From: Candidatus Terraquivivens ruidianensis
GTDB lineage: Archaea > Thermoproteota > Nitrososphaeria_A > Caldarchaeales > Wolframiiraptoraceae
Length of the DNA: 64,000 nt
Direction: 5' to 3'
NCBI GenBank assembly: GCA_023267975.1
Contig: JALNLA010000001.1
Coordinates: 186,001 to 250,000, forward strand
Positions 17,963-27,833 of this stretch are shown piece by piece. The notes beneath the pieces are model-generated. The model was given only the letters and a program-made list of their open reading frames with translations, ran no database searches and had not been told where the DNA came from. How positions within the stretch are numbered: position 1 is the first letter of the stretch; each line of letters opens with the position of its first letter. A program made the translations under genes and the position numbers.

Positions 17963-19441
17963 ATGAAGGTGACTCGGATGCATAGAAGAGGCAGAATCGA
18001 ACACGAGTTTGACATAGATGCTGCCAAATACACTTCCTCGCTCCACTTCGATAAGGAGATATTGGAAAGCGTGATTTTGGTAAATATAGCGCACGTAAGG
18101 TTGCTGGAAAAGGCAGGCATCATCCCGTCAGAGCTGGCCGAGAAAGCAGAAAGGTATCTTCAAGAGATGCTAGCGAAGCCACCAAGCCTGGACGACCCAA
18201 GGTACGAGGATGTGCATATGGTGATCGAAGCAGAACTGACGAAATATGTGCCCCAAATAGGCGCATCGCTTGCTCTTGGTAAGAGCAGGAATGATGCGGT
18301 TGTTACGGCCATAAAGCTTAGACTTAAAGAAAGACTTTTGAGCTTTCACAAAAATTGCTTAACGTTTTGCGACGCCGTGTTAAGAAAAGCGCTGGCAGAA
18401 TCTGAGACCATATTTCCTGTTTATACACACTTACAGAGGGCCGCACCAGCAACGTTTGGATTCGTTATGCATTCTTATGCCGTCAGGCTCATCAAGGCGC
18501 TCCAACATTTAAAGGTGGTCTACGAGTTATCTGACGAGTCACCGCTTGGTTCAGCAGCTGTTGCAGGAACTAGCGTACCTCTAGACAGGGAATATTCAGC
18601 CTCGCTCCTGGGTTTCAGCAGAATAAGCCAAAATGCGCTTGAGTCCACAACATCAAGGGACTTTATAATCGCAGCACTCTCATGCTTAACGTTGATTGCC
18701 CTCATACTGTCTTCTCTATCTGAAGAGTTAGTGATTTTTAGCTCAGAAGAGTTTGCCCTCATAGAGTTTCCCGAGGAGTTCTCGGCTACAAGCAGCATCA
18801 TGCCCCAAAAACGTAACCCAGTGGTCGTAGAAATCTCAAGAACGAAGCTTGCAGAGCTATTGGGTCTATTAACATCCACTACTGTGATGGCTGCGAGGCA
18901 GGCCAGTGGTTACAGCCTTGACCTCCAACAGATAACGCCAAAGCTATGGCAGGCACTCGAAATTATGGAAGAAACCTTACATATGATGACAAAACTCATA
19001 CCAAGCTTAAAAATCAATAAAGATAGATGCATGGCAGCATGCAGCCCACCAACTGGTATTGTAGAGGTTGCGAATTACCTTTCCCTAAAGCATAAGATAC
19101 CTTTCCGTGATGCACACGCATTTGCTGGTAGAATTAGTAGGCTTTTATATGAGGGAGGCCTTAATGAAAACTTACTCCAAAAAACTAAAGCAGAATTTAA
19201 CACAAATATCCCCCTCACCCTTGACGAGCTCATGAATTTAATGGAACCAAAGAGAGTCGTTCACTCCTACATGACGGTCGGCTCAGCAAACCCAGAGTTG
19301 GTAAGGCACGCCGTAAAGGATAGCATGATGAACCTCGAAGAGGAAAAAAGATGGGTGCGAAACAAAATGGTAAATCTTGAATATGCCTTGAATAAGCTAA
19401 AAGGGCAAAGTTGTCTGCGAAAAACGAACAATTCGAAATAA
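17963..19441 (+). CDS. argH: Argininosuccinate lyase
   Basis: The 492-residue protein belongs to the fumarase/aspartase superfamily, with the signature SSIMPQKRNPVVVE (about residue 271), the catalytic-region HTHLQRA-like block YTHLQRAAPATFG and LGKSRNDAVVTA. It splits argininosuccinate into arginine and fumarate. Its place right after lysK supports the idea that the LysW machinery also makes ornithine for arginine. The C-terminal 30 residues are very basic and extend beyond the usual family length. No argG or argF is in the window. Confidence 0.93.
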   Translation: MKVTRMHRRGRIEHEFDIDAAKYTSSLHFDKEILESVILVNIAHVRLLEKAGIIPSELAEKAERYLQEMLAKPPSLDDPRYEDVHMVIEAELTKYVPQIGASLALGKSRNDAVVTAIKLRLKERLLSFHKNCLTFCDAVLRKALAESETIFPVYTHLQRAAPATFGFVMHSYAVRLIKALQHLKVVYELSDESPLGSAAVAGTSVPLDREYSASLLGFSRISQNALESTTSRDFIIAALSCLTLIALILSSLSEELVIFSSEEFALIEFPEEFSATSSIMPQKRNPVVVEISRTKLAELLGLLTSTTVMAARQASGYSLDLQQITPKLWQALEIMEETLHMMTKLIPSLKINKDRCMAACSPPTGIVEVANYLSLKHKIPFRDAHAFAGRISRLLYEGGLNENLLQKTKAEFNTNIPLTLDELMNLMEPKRVVHSYMTVGSANPELVRHAVKDSMMNLEEEKRWVRNKMVNLEYALNKLKGQSCLRKTNNSK

Positions 19442-19516
19442 AAACCGTTGAAGATTTATTAATAACCTAATTGGTTCCAGATTTAGATTTGGTATAATGT
19501 CTATATTTTTGGAGGA

Positions 19517-19801
19517 ATGTCAAGGATGACCGATAAAGCTAAACTCTCAGAGCAGGAGAGAGCCCAGGCGTTCTCACCCAGTAAACATGTTTTTGTTCCA
19601 AAACATGAGATAATGACGAAGGAAGAAGTAGAGGAGCTGTTGAAGAAATACCGTATAAAACCGCAACAGCTTCCTTATATTCTGGTTTCGGACCCGGTTG
19701 TCAAGGAAATCGGCGCAAAGCCGGGCGACGTTATAAAGATTATAAGACAGACAGAAATTGCTGGAAGAACTGTTTATTACAGGCTGGTTGTGAGGGAGTA
19801 A
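19517..19801 (+). CDS. rpo5: RNA polymerase subunit Rpo5 (RpoH)
   Basis: The 94-residue protein is archaeal Rpo5, matching the C-terminal domain of eukaryotic Rpb5. Marks are [17 protein letters not shown] and the conserved [19 protein letters not shown], ending YRLVVRE. It forms the jaw-side part of RNA polymerase. It opens the operon rpo5-rpo2-rpo1-rpl30e-nusA and its stop codon directly precedes the rpo2 start. Starts at 19517 or 19526 are both ATG. Confidence 0.96.
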   Translation: MSRMTDKAKLSEQERAQAFSPSKHVFVPKHEIMTKEEVEELLKKYRIKPQQLPYILVSDPVVKEIGAKPGDVIKIIRQTEIAGRTVYYRLVVRE

Positions 19802-22800
19802 GTGATGCAGAAAGATCACAAGCTCACTACGGATGAGCTTTGGTACGTTGCCAAGAGCTTCATAGAAGAGGAGGGGCTCGTTCAGCATCACATCAGGTCA
19901 TATAACTATTTCATCAGAAAGGGTCTACAAGAGCTTGTCAATTCTTTGGATGTGCAAGAGATTAAGACGAAGCATGGGACGCTAACCTTCAAATTTGGAG
20001 CGATAGAAATAGATAAACCACGAATTATTGAGATAGATGGCACAATTAACGAGAACATAACGCCTGCTGAGTGTCGACTCAGGAAGCTCACATACGCTGC
20101 ACCGTTGTATGCCAAGATGAACTTGTACTTGGATGGGAGGCTACTGTCTTCGGAGCGTGTGGAGGTTGGAATAATACCGGTGATGGTGAAGAGCGACATA
20201 TGCCCTCTATCAAAGATGACCCATGACGAGCTATTGGCCATAGGCGAGGACCCCATGGACCCAGGAGGCTATTTCATAATCAACGGCTCAGAGCGTGTAA
20301 TAGTTGCCATAGAGGATTTAGCGCCCAACAAGATACTCGTAACCGAAAAGGACGTCGGCGGTAAGCCACAGTACGCAGCCGTCGTACTCTCTTCAGCATT
20401 CGGTAGACAGGCTAAGGTCGAGGTTACGTACAAGGATGGCGGACCGATAAGGATATTCTTCTCAAGAATTTACAAAGGCATACCGGCTATAATTCTCCTC
20501 AGAGCTTTAGGCATGACAAACGACAGGGAAATCGTGAACTTCATATCGCCAGTGAAGGAGGTTCAGGAACTTCTGGAGCTTCCCTTTAAAGAAGCAGAAG
20601 GGATAGAGACCGTTGACGACGCTCTAAAATACATAGGTAACAAGATAGCGTTTGGGTATGCTGAGGAGTACAGGATACAAAGGGCTGAGCAGCTGATAGA
20701 TAACGTTCTACTGCCGCACATCGGGACGGACAAGGCATCGAGATATCTTAAGGCGATATTCTTATGCGAGATGATAGGCAGGGTATTAGAGACCAGCTTA
20801 GGTCTTAGGAAGCCCAGCGATAAGGACCATTATGCCAACAAACGTGTGAAGCTAGCTACACCTTTACTGATGGAGCTCTACAGAATGGCATTCTTGAAGC
20901 TCATCAGGGATGTAAGATATCAGCTGGAGAGGTTGCTGGCCATAAGGCAGCCGACGTCCATATCGACGTTTGTTAGACCAGGAATAGTTGCGGACTTTGT
21001 TAAGCATGCATTCGCGACTGGAAACTGGCCTGGCGGTAGGGTCGGCGTAACTCAACTGCTGAACAGAACCAACTATCTGGCAACGCTGAGCCACTTAAGG
21101 AGGGTGCAATCGCCCTTAAGCAGGAGCCAGCCACACTTCGAGGCAAGGGACCTTCATGGAACTCACTGGGGCAGGATATGTCCTGCCGAGACGCCCGAAG
21201 GCAGCAACTGTGGCCTGGTTAAGAATTTAGCACTCTCAGCAGAATTTTCATTTCCGATGAATAAACGTGAAGTTCTGGATAAGCTCTACGTACTTGGAGT
21301 TATGCCTTTAAGCGAGGCCATAACTCGAAAAAAATTCCTGTCCGCAAAAGTGTTCGTTGATGGATTGTTGGTAGGTTTCCATCCTAATGGGCAGGAACTC
21401 GTTACGGAACTCAGAAACCTGAGAAGGAATGGCGAGATAAATAACAATATGAATGTTGCGCTGTATAACTACAAACATATGCAAGAGGTCTGGATAAACA
21501 CCGATGAAGGTAGAGTCAGAAGACCCTTAATAATTGTTGAGAAGGAAGTACCAAGATTAAACCGCAACCACATAGAAGCCATAAAGAATAGAATATCCAG
21601 ATTCAGAGACTTTGTTTCCATGGGCATCATCGAATTCTTGGATGCGGAAGAAGAGGAGAATGCGTACGTCGCCTTAACGCCGGATACCATCACACCTGAG
21701 CATACACACTTGGAAATATCTCCCTACATAACGCTCGGAACTGTCACTTCAATAATCCCATATGCTGGACACAACCAATCTCCAAGGAATGTTTACGAGG
21801 GTGCTATGGCCAAACAGGCCTTGGGCTTCTTCGCCTCGAATTACGAGATAAGGACAGACTCTAAGATGCACCTACTGGTCTATCCCCAGAAACCTCTCGT
21901 TACAACCAAATCTATTGAGTTGATAGGTCTTAACAGCAGACCAATAGGCCAGAACATGGTCGTCGCAATATTATCAGCTCAAGGTTATAACATGGAGGAT
22001 GCTGTTGTACTTAACAAGTCATCTGTTGAGAGAGGCCTTGGCCTCTCTCTCAGCTACAGGACGTATGAGGTGGAGTCGAGACAATACCTCGGAGGCCAGA
22101 AAGATAAGTTTGGGATACCCGAACCCAACATAAGAGGTTACAAGGGTGAGCAATACTATAGAGTATTGGATGCGGATGGGTTAGCCCATATAGAATCTGA
22201 CGTGAGCGGAAATATGGTAATAGTCGGTGTCATGAGTCCGCCGAGGTTCATAGAAGAGTACACACGTATGCCAGCAAGGGAAATGGTGTGGAGGGACGCG
22301 TCCGAAGTAGTTAGACAGTCCGAGAGTGGCGTCGTCGACCATATATTCATAACTAGAACGGATGAGGGCAACAAACTCGTAAAGGCAAGGGTAAGGAGTA
22401 CGTGTTTCGTTGAGATAGGCGACAAGTTTTCATCGAGGCATGGGCAGAAGGGGGTCGTAGGTGCGCTCTTCCCGCAAGAGGACATGCCCTACACGGAGGA
22501 CGGCATAGTACCTGACCTTATAATAAACCCACATGCATTCCCGTCAAGAATGACTATCGGTCAACTTATCGAGAGCATAGCAGGAAAGGTCGCGGCTATA
22601 AAGGCTGAGCCAGTTGATGGGACGCCGTTCTTTGGCAAGAAGCTTGAAGAGTTAAAGGCAGAACTTGAAGCATTGGGTTTCAAAAGCTCAGGAACATCAA
22701 TCATGTACGATGGTGTAACTGGTAAGAAATTCGAAGCGGAAATCTTTATCGGTGTAGTTTACTATCAGAGATTACATCACCTCGTCAGGGACAAAATACA

Positions 22801-23155
22801 TGCGAGAGCACGTGGACAGGTACAGATGCTGACTCGGCAGCCGACTGAGGGAAGAGCTAGGGGTGGTGGTCTGAAGTTTGGAGAGATGGAGCGTGACTGC
22901 TTAGTTGCGCATGGAGCTGCTTATCTACTCTTGGATAGGCTACTCGAGCAGTCTGATAAATATACTGCATACTTCTGCGAAAAGTGTGGCTTGCCAGCAT
23001 ACTATGACCTCAAACAGGAGCGTACCGTTTGTAGAGTATGCGGAAAGGAGGCGAGCATAAAGCCCATTGTTATGTCATATGCATTTTACCTTCTATTAAA
23101 CGAGCTGCTAAGCATGAACATCTATCCAAAGGTAAAGTTGGAGGAGTTGGTGTAA
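19802..23155 (+). CDS. rpo2: RNA polymerase subunit Rpo2 (B), unsplit
   Basis: The 1117-residue protein is the second-largest RNA polymerase subunit in one piece, not split into B'' and B' as in methanogens and halophiles. Family blocks include RPGIVADFVKHAFATGNW, CPAETPEGSNCGLVKNL, GYNMEDAVVLNKSS and the switch/active-site stretch DKFSSRHGQKGVVG. The clamp zinc finger CEKCGLPAYYDL with CRVCG lies near the C-terminus. GTG at 19802 and ATG at 19805 are adjacent starts with no gap to rpo5. Rpo1 follows after 1 base. Confidence 0.98.
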   Translation: MMQKDHKLTTDELWYVAKSFIEEEGLVQHHIRSYNYFIRKGLQELVNSLDVQEIKTKHGTLTFKFGAIEIDKPRIIEIDGTINENITPAECRLRKLTYAAPLYAKMNLYLDGRLLSSERVEVGIIPVMVKSDICPLSKMTHDELLAIGEDPMDPGGYFIINGSERVIVAIEDLAPNKILVTEKDVGGKPQYAAVVLSSAFGRQAKVEVTYKDGGPIRIFFSRIYKGIPAIILLRALGMTNDREIVNFISPVKEVQELLELPFKEAEGIETVDDALKYIGNKIAFGYAEEYRIQRAEQLIDNVLLPHIGTDKASRYLKAIFLCEMIGRVLETSLGLRKPSDKDHYANKRVKLATPLLMELYRMAFLKLIRDVRYQLERLLAIRQPTSISTFVRPGIVADFVKHAFATGNWPGGRVGVTQLLNRTNYLATLSHLRRVQSPLSRSQPHFEARDLHGTHWGRICPAETPEGSNCGLVKNLALSAEFSFPMNKREVLDKLYVLGVMPLSEAITRKKFLSAKVFVDGLLVGFHPNGQELVTELRNLRRNGEINNNMNVALYNYKHMQEVWINTDEGRVRRPLIIVEKEVPRLNRNHIEAIKNRISRFRDFVSMGIIEFLDAEEEENAYVALTPDTITPEHTHLEISPYITLGTVTSIIPYAGHNQSPRNVYEGAMAKQALGFFASNYEIRTDSKMHLLVYPQKPLVTTKSIELIGLNSRPIGQNMVVAILSAQGYNMEDAVVLNKSSVERGLGLSLSYRTYEVESRQYLGGQKDKFGIPEPNIRGYKGEQYYRVLDADGLAHIESDVSGNMVIVGVMSPPRFIEEYTRMPAREMVWRDASEVVRQSESGVVDHIFITRTDEGNKLVKARVRSTCFVEIGDKFSSRHGQKGVVGALFPQEDMPYTEDGIVPDLIINPHAFPSRMTIGQLIESIAGKVAAIKAEPVDGTPFFGKKLEELKAELEALGFKSSGTSIMYDGVTGKKFEAEIFIGVVYYQRLHHLVRDKIHARARGQVQMLTRQPTEGRARGGGLKFGEMERDCLVAHGAAYLLLDRLLEQSDKYTAYFCEKCGLPAYYDLKQERTVCRVCGKEASIKPIVMSYAFYLLLNELLSMNIYPKVKLEELV

Positions 23156-23156
23156 C

Positions 23157-26100
23157 ATGTCTTACAGAGGTTCCGTGGCAGCCATAAAATTCGGCATACT
23201 CTCACCGGACCTCATCAGGAAGATGTCCGTGGCCGAGATACAAAACCCCGATACGTACGGTGACGATGGTCTCCCGATACCGACTGGTGTGATGGACCCA
23301 AGGCTGGGAACCTTGGAACCTGGCCAGCGTTGTAAGACATGTGGCAACACTTACCTTGGATGCCCAGGACACTTCGGACATATAGAGTTGCCAGTTCCTG
23401 TTATACATGTTGGGTTTGTTAAAACTATACATACGCTTTTAAAAGCTACCTGTAGGTCGTGTGGTAGGATACTTCTGGATGACGAACAGATAAAGAACTT
23501 CAGAGAAGAGTTGGAAACGGAGAAACAATCCGGAAGACCATACAGGCACATTTACTTTAAAATAATACAAAAGGCTACTTCGGTGCAGACATGTCCGCAT
23601 TGCGGTGAGAAGCAGGTAAGGATTGAGCTAGAGAAGCCAACGACTTTTATAGAGGCGACAGAGTCGGAGCTGGTAAGACTTCCCGCTAGTGTGGTCAGAA
23701 CTAGGCTTGAGAGAATACCTAATGACGACTTAGTGTTGCTGGATATAGACCCCACGAGCGTAAGACCAGAATGGATGGTGCTTACGGTCTTACCCGTGCC
23801 CCCCGTATATGTAAGGCCATCCATTACGCTTGAATCTGGCTTTAGGTCAGAAGACGACCTAACACACAAGCTGGTAGACATACTTAGAGTCGCCCAGAGG
23901 CTTCGAGAAAATATAGCAGCAGGGTCGCCTTCACCAGTCATAATGGAATTATCTGACCTTCTCCAGTACCATGTAACTACCTATATTAATAACGAGGCGG
24001 TCGGGACATCACCATCCGTTCATAGGTCTGGTCGTGTACTAAAGACATTAGCGCAGAGGCTGAAAGGCAAAGAAGGCAGGTTCAGGCTAAACCTTTCCGG
24101 TAAGAGGGTTGACTTCTCGGCTAGGACGGTCATATCCCCAGACCCTAACCTAGGGATAAATGAGGTCGGCGTTCCCTTGGAGGTAGCGATGCAGCTTACC
24201 GTACCGGAAAAGGTTAACGCTTGGAATATCGAAAGGTTAAGAGAATATGTAAGGAATGGCCCGGACAAGTATCCGGGTGCCAAATACATAATCAGACCAG
24301 ATGGTAGGACCATCAGGCTAAAGCTTGCGCATGATTTGAATGAACTAGCAAACGCTCTGGAACCCGGATACGTGGTCGAGCGACACCTCATTGACGGAGA
24401 CATCGTCCTGTTTAATAGGCAACCATCACTTCATAGGATGTCAATAATGGCCCATATAGTAAAGGTCCTTCCCTACAAGACGTTCCGTCTTAACCTTGCA
24501 GTTTGCACACCATACAACGCGGACTTCGACGGTGACGAGATGAACTTACACGTTCCGCAGAGCGAGGAAGCTCAAACTGAGGCTAAGATACTGCTCTTAG
24601 TACAGAACAACATAATATCTCCACGTCACGGTGCTCCCATAATCGGAGCTATCAGGGACTTCCTCACAGCTACATACCTACTAACAAAAGATGACACGTT
24701 GCTCAACTTAAAAGAGGTATCCTATCTACTCTCAGCGATAGGATACGATGGCGAGTTGCCGGAACCCGTAGTAAGTAAGCCGCAACCGCTATGGAACGGC
24801 AAGCAGATATTCAGCCTACTGCTTCCAAAAGACTTCAACCATAAATTCAGATCCAGCCTCGCACCTGAAGAGACCGTCGTGATACAAGACGGCAAGCTTG
24901 TAAAGGGTGTGATAGATAAGAATGGTATAGGTGTAGAAAAAGCAAACAACATAATCCATAGGCTAGTAAGGGATTACGGATATGATGTAGCCAGGAACTT
25001 CCTAGACAGGGTAGTGAAACTTGCTAATACTTACTTACGTATCAGGGGCTTCACGTTCACTATAGATGACTTAATGATAACGCCTGAGGTTTACCGAGAA
25101 ATATCCAAACTTTTTGTAAAGATGGACGAGGAGTTCATTAAACTTAGAACGGATTACGAGAAGGGTAAGTCTCCCGTCTATCCCGGTGAAACTCCTGAGC
25201 AAGCGTTCGAGTCTGCCGTCCTATCCTTACTATCAAAAACTAGGGATATGGCTGGCAAGGTTGTAAGGCAGCATATACCGCCCTCAAACAATGCCGTGAT
25301 TATGATAAAGACTGGAGCAAGGGGTACCTCGCTTAACATTGACCAGATGATAGCGGTCGTCGGTCAGCAGGCCGTCAGAAGGGAAAGGATAAAGAGGGGC
25401 TATACAGATAGAGTTCTGAGCTTCTTCAAGTCAGGGGACTTATCACCCAGAGCTAAAGGTTTCGTTTATAACTCATTCATGAGCGGCCTAGACCCAATAG
25501 AATTCTTCTTCCACATGGTAGGTGGGAGGGATGGGCTAGTTGATACGGCGGTGAGGACTCAGCAGAGCGGTTATATGCAACGCCGACTTATAAATGCTCT
25601 AGAATCGTTATACGTAGAGTATGATGGCACGGTAAGGACAACAGATGAAAAAAGAATAATCCAATTCCAGTATGGTGAAGATGGCGTTGACCCAGCTAAG
25701 AGCGAACATGGACAACCAGTTAACCCAGCAGTAGTCGTGGAGAGGTTGATGAGCTGTTTACCAGCCGATAAACCTGCCTCCCGTGATTATCTAGTATCTA
25801 AGGCTGAATGGTATAAAAAACTTATACCCGAAAAGATTGTTGAGGAGTTAGTAAATGTACTTACAAAGGCAAAGGCCTCAGAGCGCTTAGTTGACAACTC
25901 ATTCGAAGAGGCATACAGGATTTACCTGAGCTCTCGGGTAGAGCCTGGTGACTCTGTGGGTATTGTAACGGCCCAGTCAATAGGAGAGCCGGGAACCCAG
26001 CTTACACTCAGAACGTTTCATTTTGCGGGCGTTAGGGAGCAGAGTATACTGCTTGGTTTGCCAAGGTTAATCGAGATTGTTGATGCCCGTAAGACCCCCT

Positions 26101-26975
26101 CTACACCTATAATGAGGATATACCTTCAGAAGGATTTTGCAAAAGATAGGGCCAAAGCACAAAAGATTGCAAACCAGATACAGCACACGGCTTTCAAAGA
26201 CATAGTTTCTGAAGTCACAATAAACTATAAGCGTGGTGCTTTGACTGTTAAGTTGGATATGGATGCGATGCATGAAAGGGGTGTCACGTTAAATGATGTG
26301 AAGAATGCCCTGAAAGCCTACAAGCCAGAAGTAAAAGATACGGACACGATCATCTTAAAACCATCCGAAGACGCGGTGCAGGCACTTGAAAAGGTTAGGG
26401 ATAAAATTCTACTGGACGATAAAATGACAGTCAAAGGAATCAAAAGAATAACGAAGGCTATAGTCTCACAAGAGGGCGATGAATATATAATCCTCACGGA
26501 GGGCTCAAACTTAAGGGAAGTAATGAAGATGCCCGGTGTTGATGCCACTAGGGTTATCACGAACGACATACACGAAGTTGCAGAAGTCTTAGGGATAGAG
26601 GCTGCGAGGAACGCCATAATAAACGAGGCGAAGAATGTGCTTCGTGAGCAGGGGCTAGACGTTGACGTTAGGCACCTTACACTATTAGCAGATATGATGA
26701 CTGTTAGCGGCAGCGTGAAGCAAGTAGGTAGGCATGGTGTGATTAAGCTGAAGGAGAGCGTGCTGGCCAGAGCTGCCTTTGAGATAAGCGTCCAAGTTCT
26801 GCTTGATGCAGCAACTAGAGGTGAGGTAGATTACTTAAAGGGTAACGTTGAGAGGATACTTATGGGGAAGGAGATACCAATAGGCACAGGAATGGTCTCG
26901 CTCTTGATGCTTCACCAAGCGGGACCATCAAATAACAGATCTGGTGATAGAGATGAACGTAAGGAAGGAGCTTGA
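23157..26975 (+). CDS. rpo1: RNA polymerase largest subunit Rpo1, A' and A'' fused
   Basis: The 1272-residue protein carries both halves of the archaeal largest subunit in one frame. The N-terminal zinc site is CKTCGNTYLGCPGHFGH, and a second zinc cluster has CRSCG and CPHCG. The catalytic NADFDGDEMN near residue 458 binds Mg2+, and the trigger-loop region GEPGTQLTLRTFHFAG lies near 945. Most archaea split this gene into rpoA1 and rpoA2. An intact gene is reported for Thaumarchaeota, Caldiarchaeum-like lineages and a few others. It overlaps rpl30e by 32 bases when that gene is read from its GTG. The unusual fusion is a useful taxonomic sign. Confidence 0.98.
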   Translation: MSYRGSVAAIKFGILSPDLIRKMSVAEIQNPDTYGDDGLPIPTGVMDPRLGTLEPGQRCKTCGNTYLGCPGHFGHIELPVPVIHVGFVKTIHTLLKATCRSCGRILLDDEQIKNFREELETEKQSGRPYRHIYFKIIQKATSVQTCPHCGEKQVRIELEKPTTFIEATESELVRLPASVVRTRLERIPNDDLVLLDIDPTSVRPEWMVLTVLPVPPVYVRPSITLESGFRSEDDLTHKLVDILRVAQRLRENIAAGSPSPVIMELSDLLQYHVTTYINNEAVGTSPSVHRSGRVLKTLAQRLKGKEGRFRLNLSGKRVDFSARTVISPDPNLGINEVGVPLEVAMQLTVPEKVNAWNIERLREYVRNGPDKYPGAKYIIRPDGRTIRLKLAHDLNELANALEPGYVVERHLIDGDIVLFNRQPSLHRMSIMAHIVKVLPYKTFRLNLAVCTPYNADFDGDEMNLHVPQSEEAQTEAKILLLVQNNIISPRHGAPIIGAIRDFLTATYLLTKDDTLLNLKEVSYLLSAIGYDGELPEPVVSKPQPLWNGKQIFSLLLPKDFNHKFRSSLAPEETVVIQDGKLVKGVIDKNGIGVEKANNIIHRLVRDYGYDVARNFLDRVVKLANTYLRIRGFTFTIDDLMITPEVYREISKLFVKMDEEFIKLRTDYEKGKSPVYPGETPEQAFESAVLSLLSKTRDMAGKVVRQHIPPSNNAVIMIKTGARGTSLNIDQMIAVVGQQAVRRERIKRGYTDRVLSFFKSGDLSPRAKGFVYNSFMSGLDPIEFFFHMVGGRDGLVDTAVRTQQSGYMQRRLINALESLYVEYDGTVRTTDEKRIIQFQYGEDGVDPAKSEHGQPVNPAVVVERLMSCLPADKPASRDYLVSKAEWYKKLIPEKIVEELVNVLTKAKASERLVDNSFEEAYRIYLSSRVEPGDSVGIVTAQSIGEPGTQLTLRTFHFAGVREQSILLGLPRLIEIVDARKTPSTPIMRIYLQKDFAKDRAKAQKIANQIQHTAFKDIVSEVTINYKRGALTVKLDMDAMHERGVTLNDVKNALKAYKPEVKDTDTIILKPSEDAVQALEKVRDKILLDDKMTVKGIKRITKAIVSQEGDEYIILTEGSNLREVMKMPGVDATRVITNDIHEVAEVLGIEAARNAIINEAKNVLREQGLDVDVRHLTLLADMMTVSGSVKQVGRHGVIKLKESVLARAAFEISVQVLLDAATRGEVDYLKGNVERILMGKEIPIGTGMVSLLMLHQAGPSNNRSGDRDERKEGA

Positions 26976-27261
26976 GGTAATAAGCAGAACAGGGAAGGTA
27001 ATTATTGGATTTAGACAATCTTATTTATCGCTGTTAAACGGCAAGTCTAAACTCGTGCTGTTGGCAAAGAACTGTCCGCCAGATTTAGAAAAGAGAATCT
27101 ACATGGCTTCTAAGATGGTAGGTGTACCAACGATTAAGACGGAATTGAGCTCAAACGAGATGGGCTACGTCCTTGGAAAACCATTTAGGGTTTCAACGCT
27201 CTCCATATTAGACCCTGGTAGTTCAAACATGCTCGAGGAGGTTGCACCAGAAGTTGAGTGA
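26944..27261 (+). CDS. rpl30e: Large ribosomal subunit protein eL30
   Basis: The protein of about 102-105 residues is archaeal eL30, a member of the L7Ae/L30e RNA-binding fold. It shows GKVIIGFRQSYLSLLNGKSKLVLLA-type strands (core about residues 17-42), NCPPDLEKRI and the C-terminal MGYVLGKPFRVSTLSI. Starts at GTG 26944 and ATG 26953 are possible, and the ATG fits the family better. Both lie inside the end of rpo1, so translation is coupled. The gene order rpo1-rpl30e-nusA is conserved in archaea. Confidence 0.93.
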   Translation: MIEMNVRKELEVISRTGKVIIGFRQSYLSLLNGKSKLVLLAKNCPPDLEKRIYMASKMVGVPTIKTELSSNEMGYVLGKPFRVSTLSILDPGSSNMLEEVAPEVE

Positions 27262-27688
27262 AGGGTTCAAGCTTACAGAAAAAGAGATGAAATACATATC
27301 GTTATTTGAGGCAGCGACTGGTGTAACGGCCATAGACTGTGTTGAGACTGGCGACTTAGTGGTATTCGTTATAAGGGAAGGCGACCTGAAGAAGGTTCTG
27401 AGTAAGGGTGGCAGCAAAATACAGGAATTCTCCAGGATAATCAAGAAACGCGTCAAGGTAATCGAGCTCTCAGAAGATCCTAGTAAATTCGTCAAGAATG
27501 CCTTTATGCCAGCTAAGCTGTCAGGCCCCGTCAGGATAGCCTCAAGACCCGACGGCAAAAAGATAGCTATTGCCTCAGTAGAGCCAAAGGACAAGGGGCT
27601 TGCCATCGGCAAGAATGGCAAGACCATAGAGCTAGTCAGACTTCTAGCCAAAAGGCATTATAGTATAGACCATGTTACCGTCCAGTAA
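27242..27688 (+). CDS. nusA: NusA-like transcription factor with KH domains
   Basis: The protein of up to 148 residues is the archaeal NusA homologue, which has KH RNA-binding domains but lacks the S1 and RNA-polymerase-binding parts of bacterial NusA. Visible marks are SKGGSKIQEFSRIIKKRVKV, DPSKFVKNAFMPAK and the second KH motif GLAIGKNGKTIELV. The first in-frame start is TTG at 27242, overlapping rpl30e. A second TTG at 27254 and the ATG at 27287 are alternatives. It closes the RNA polymerase operon, and in most archaea rps12 would follow directly. Confidence 0.9.
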   Translation: MHQKLSEGFKLTEKEMKYISLFEAATGVTAIDCVETGDLVVFVIREGDLKKVLSKGGSKIQEFSRIIKKRVKVIELSEDPSKFVKNAFMPAKLSGPVRIASRPDGKKIAIASVEPKDKGLAIGKNGKTIELVRLLAKRHYSIDHVTVQ

Positions 27689-27833
27689 AGCGGTTATATT
27701 GCGTCATCACCCCTCATTGGTAGGTTTCTATTTTACAGTCTCGGGGTCGCAACTGAAGCTGGGATGTAAGATAGGTTTAATGAAAGTTATACCTAAAAAG
27801 ACTTTAAAGCTCGCATTAATTTAAGTAAAACGA

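Noticed and set aside
27223-27651. Long open frames antisense to nusA, rpo1, rpo2 and other genes
   Set aside because: They mirror strongly coding sequence on the other strand and have no recognisable protein features or ribosome sites.
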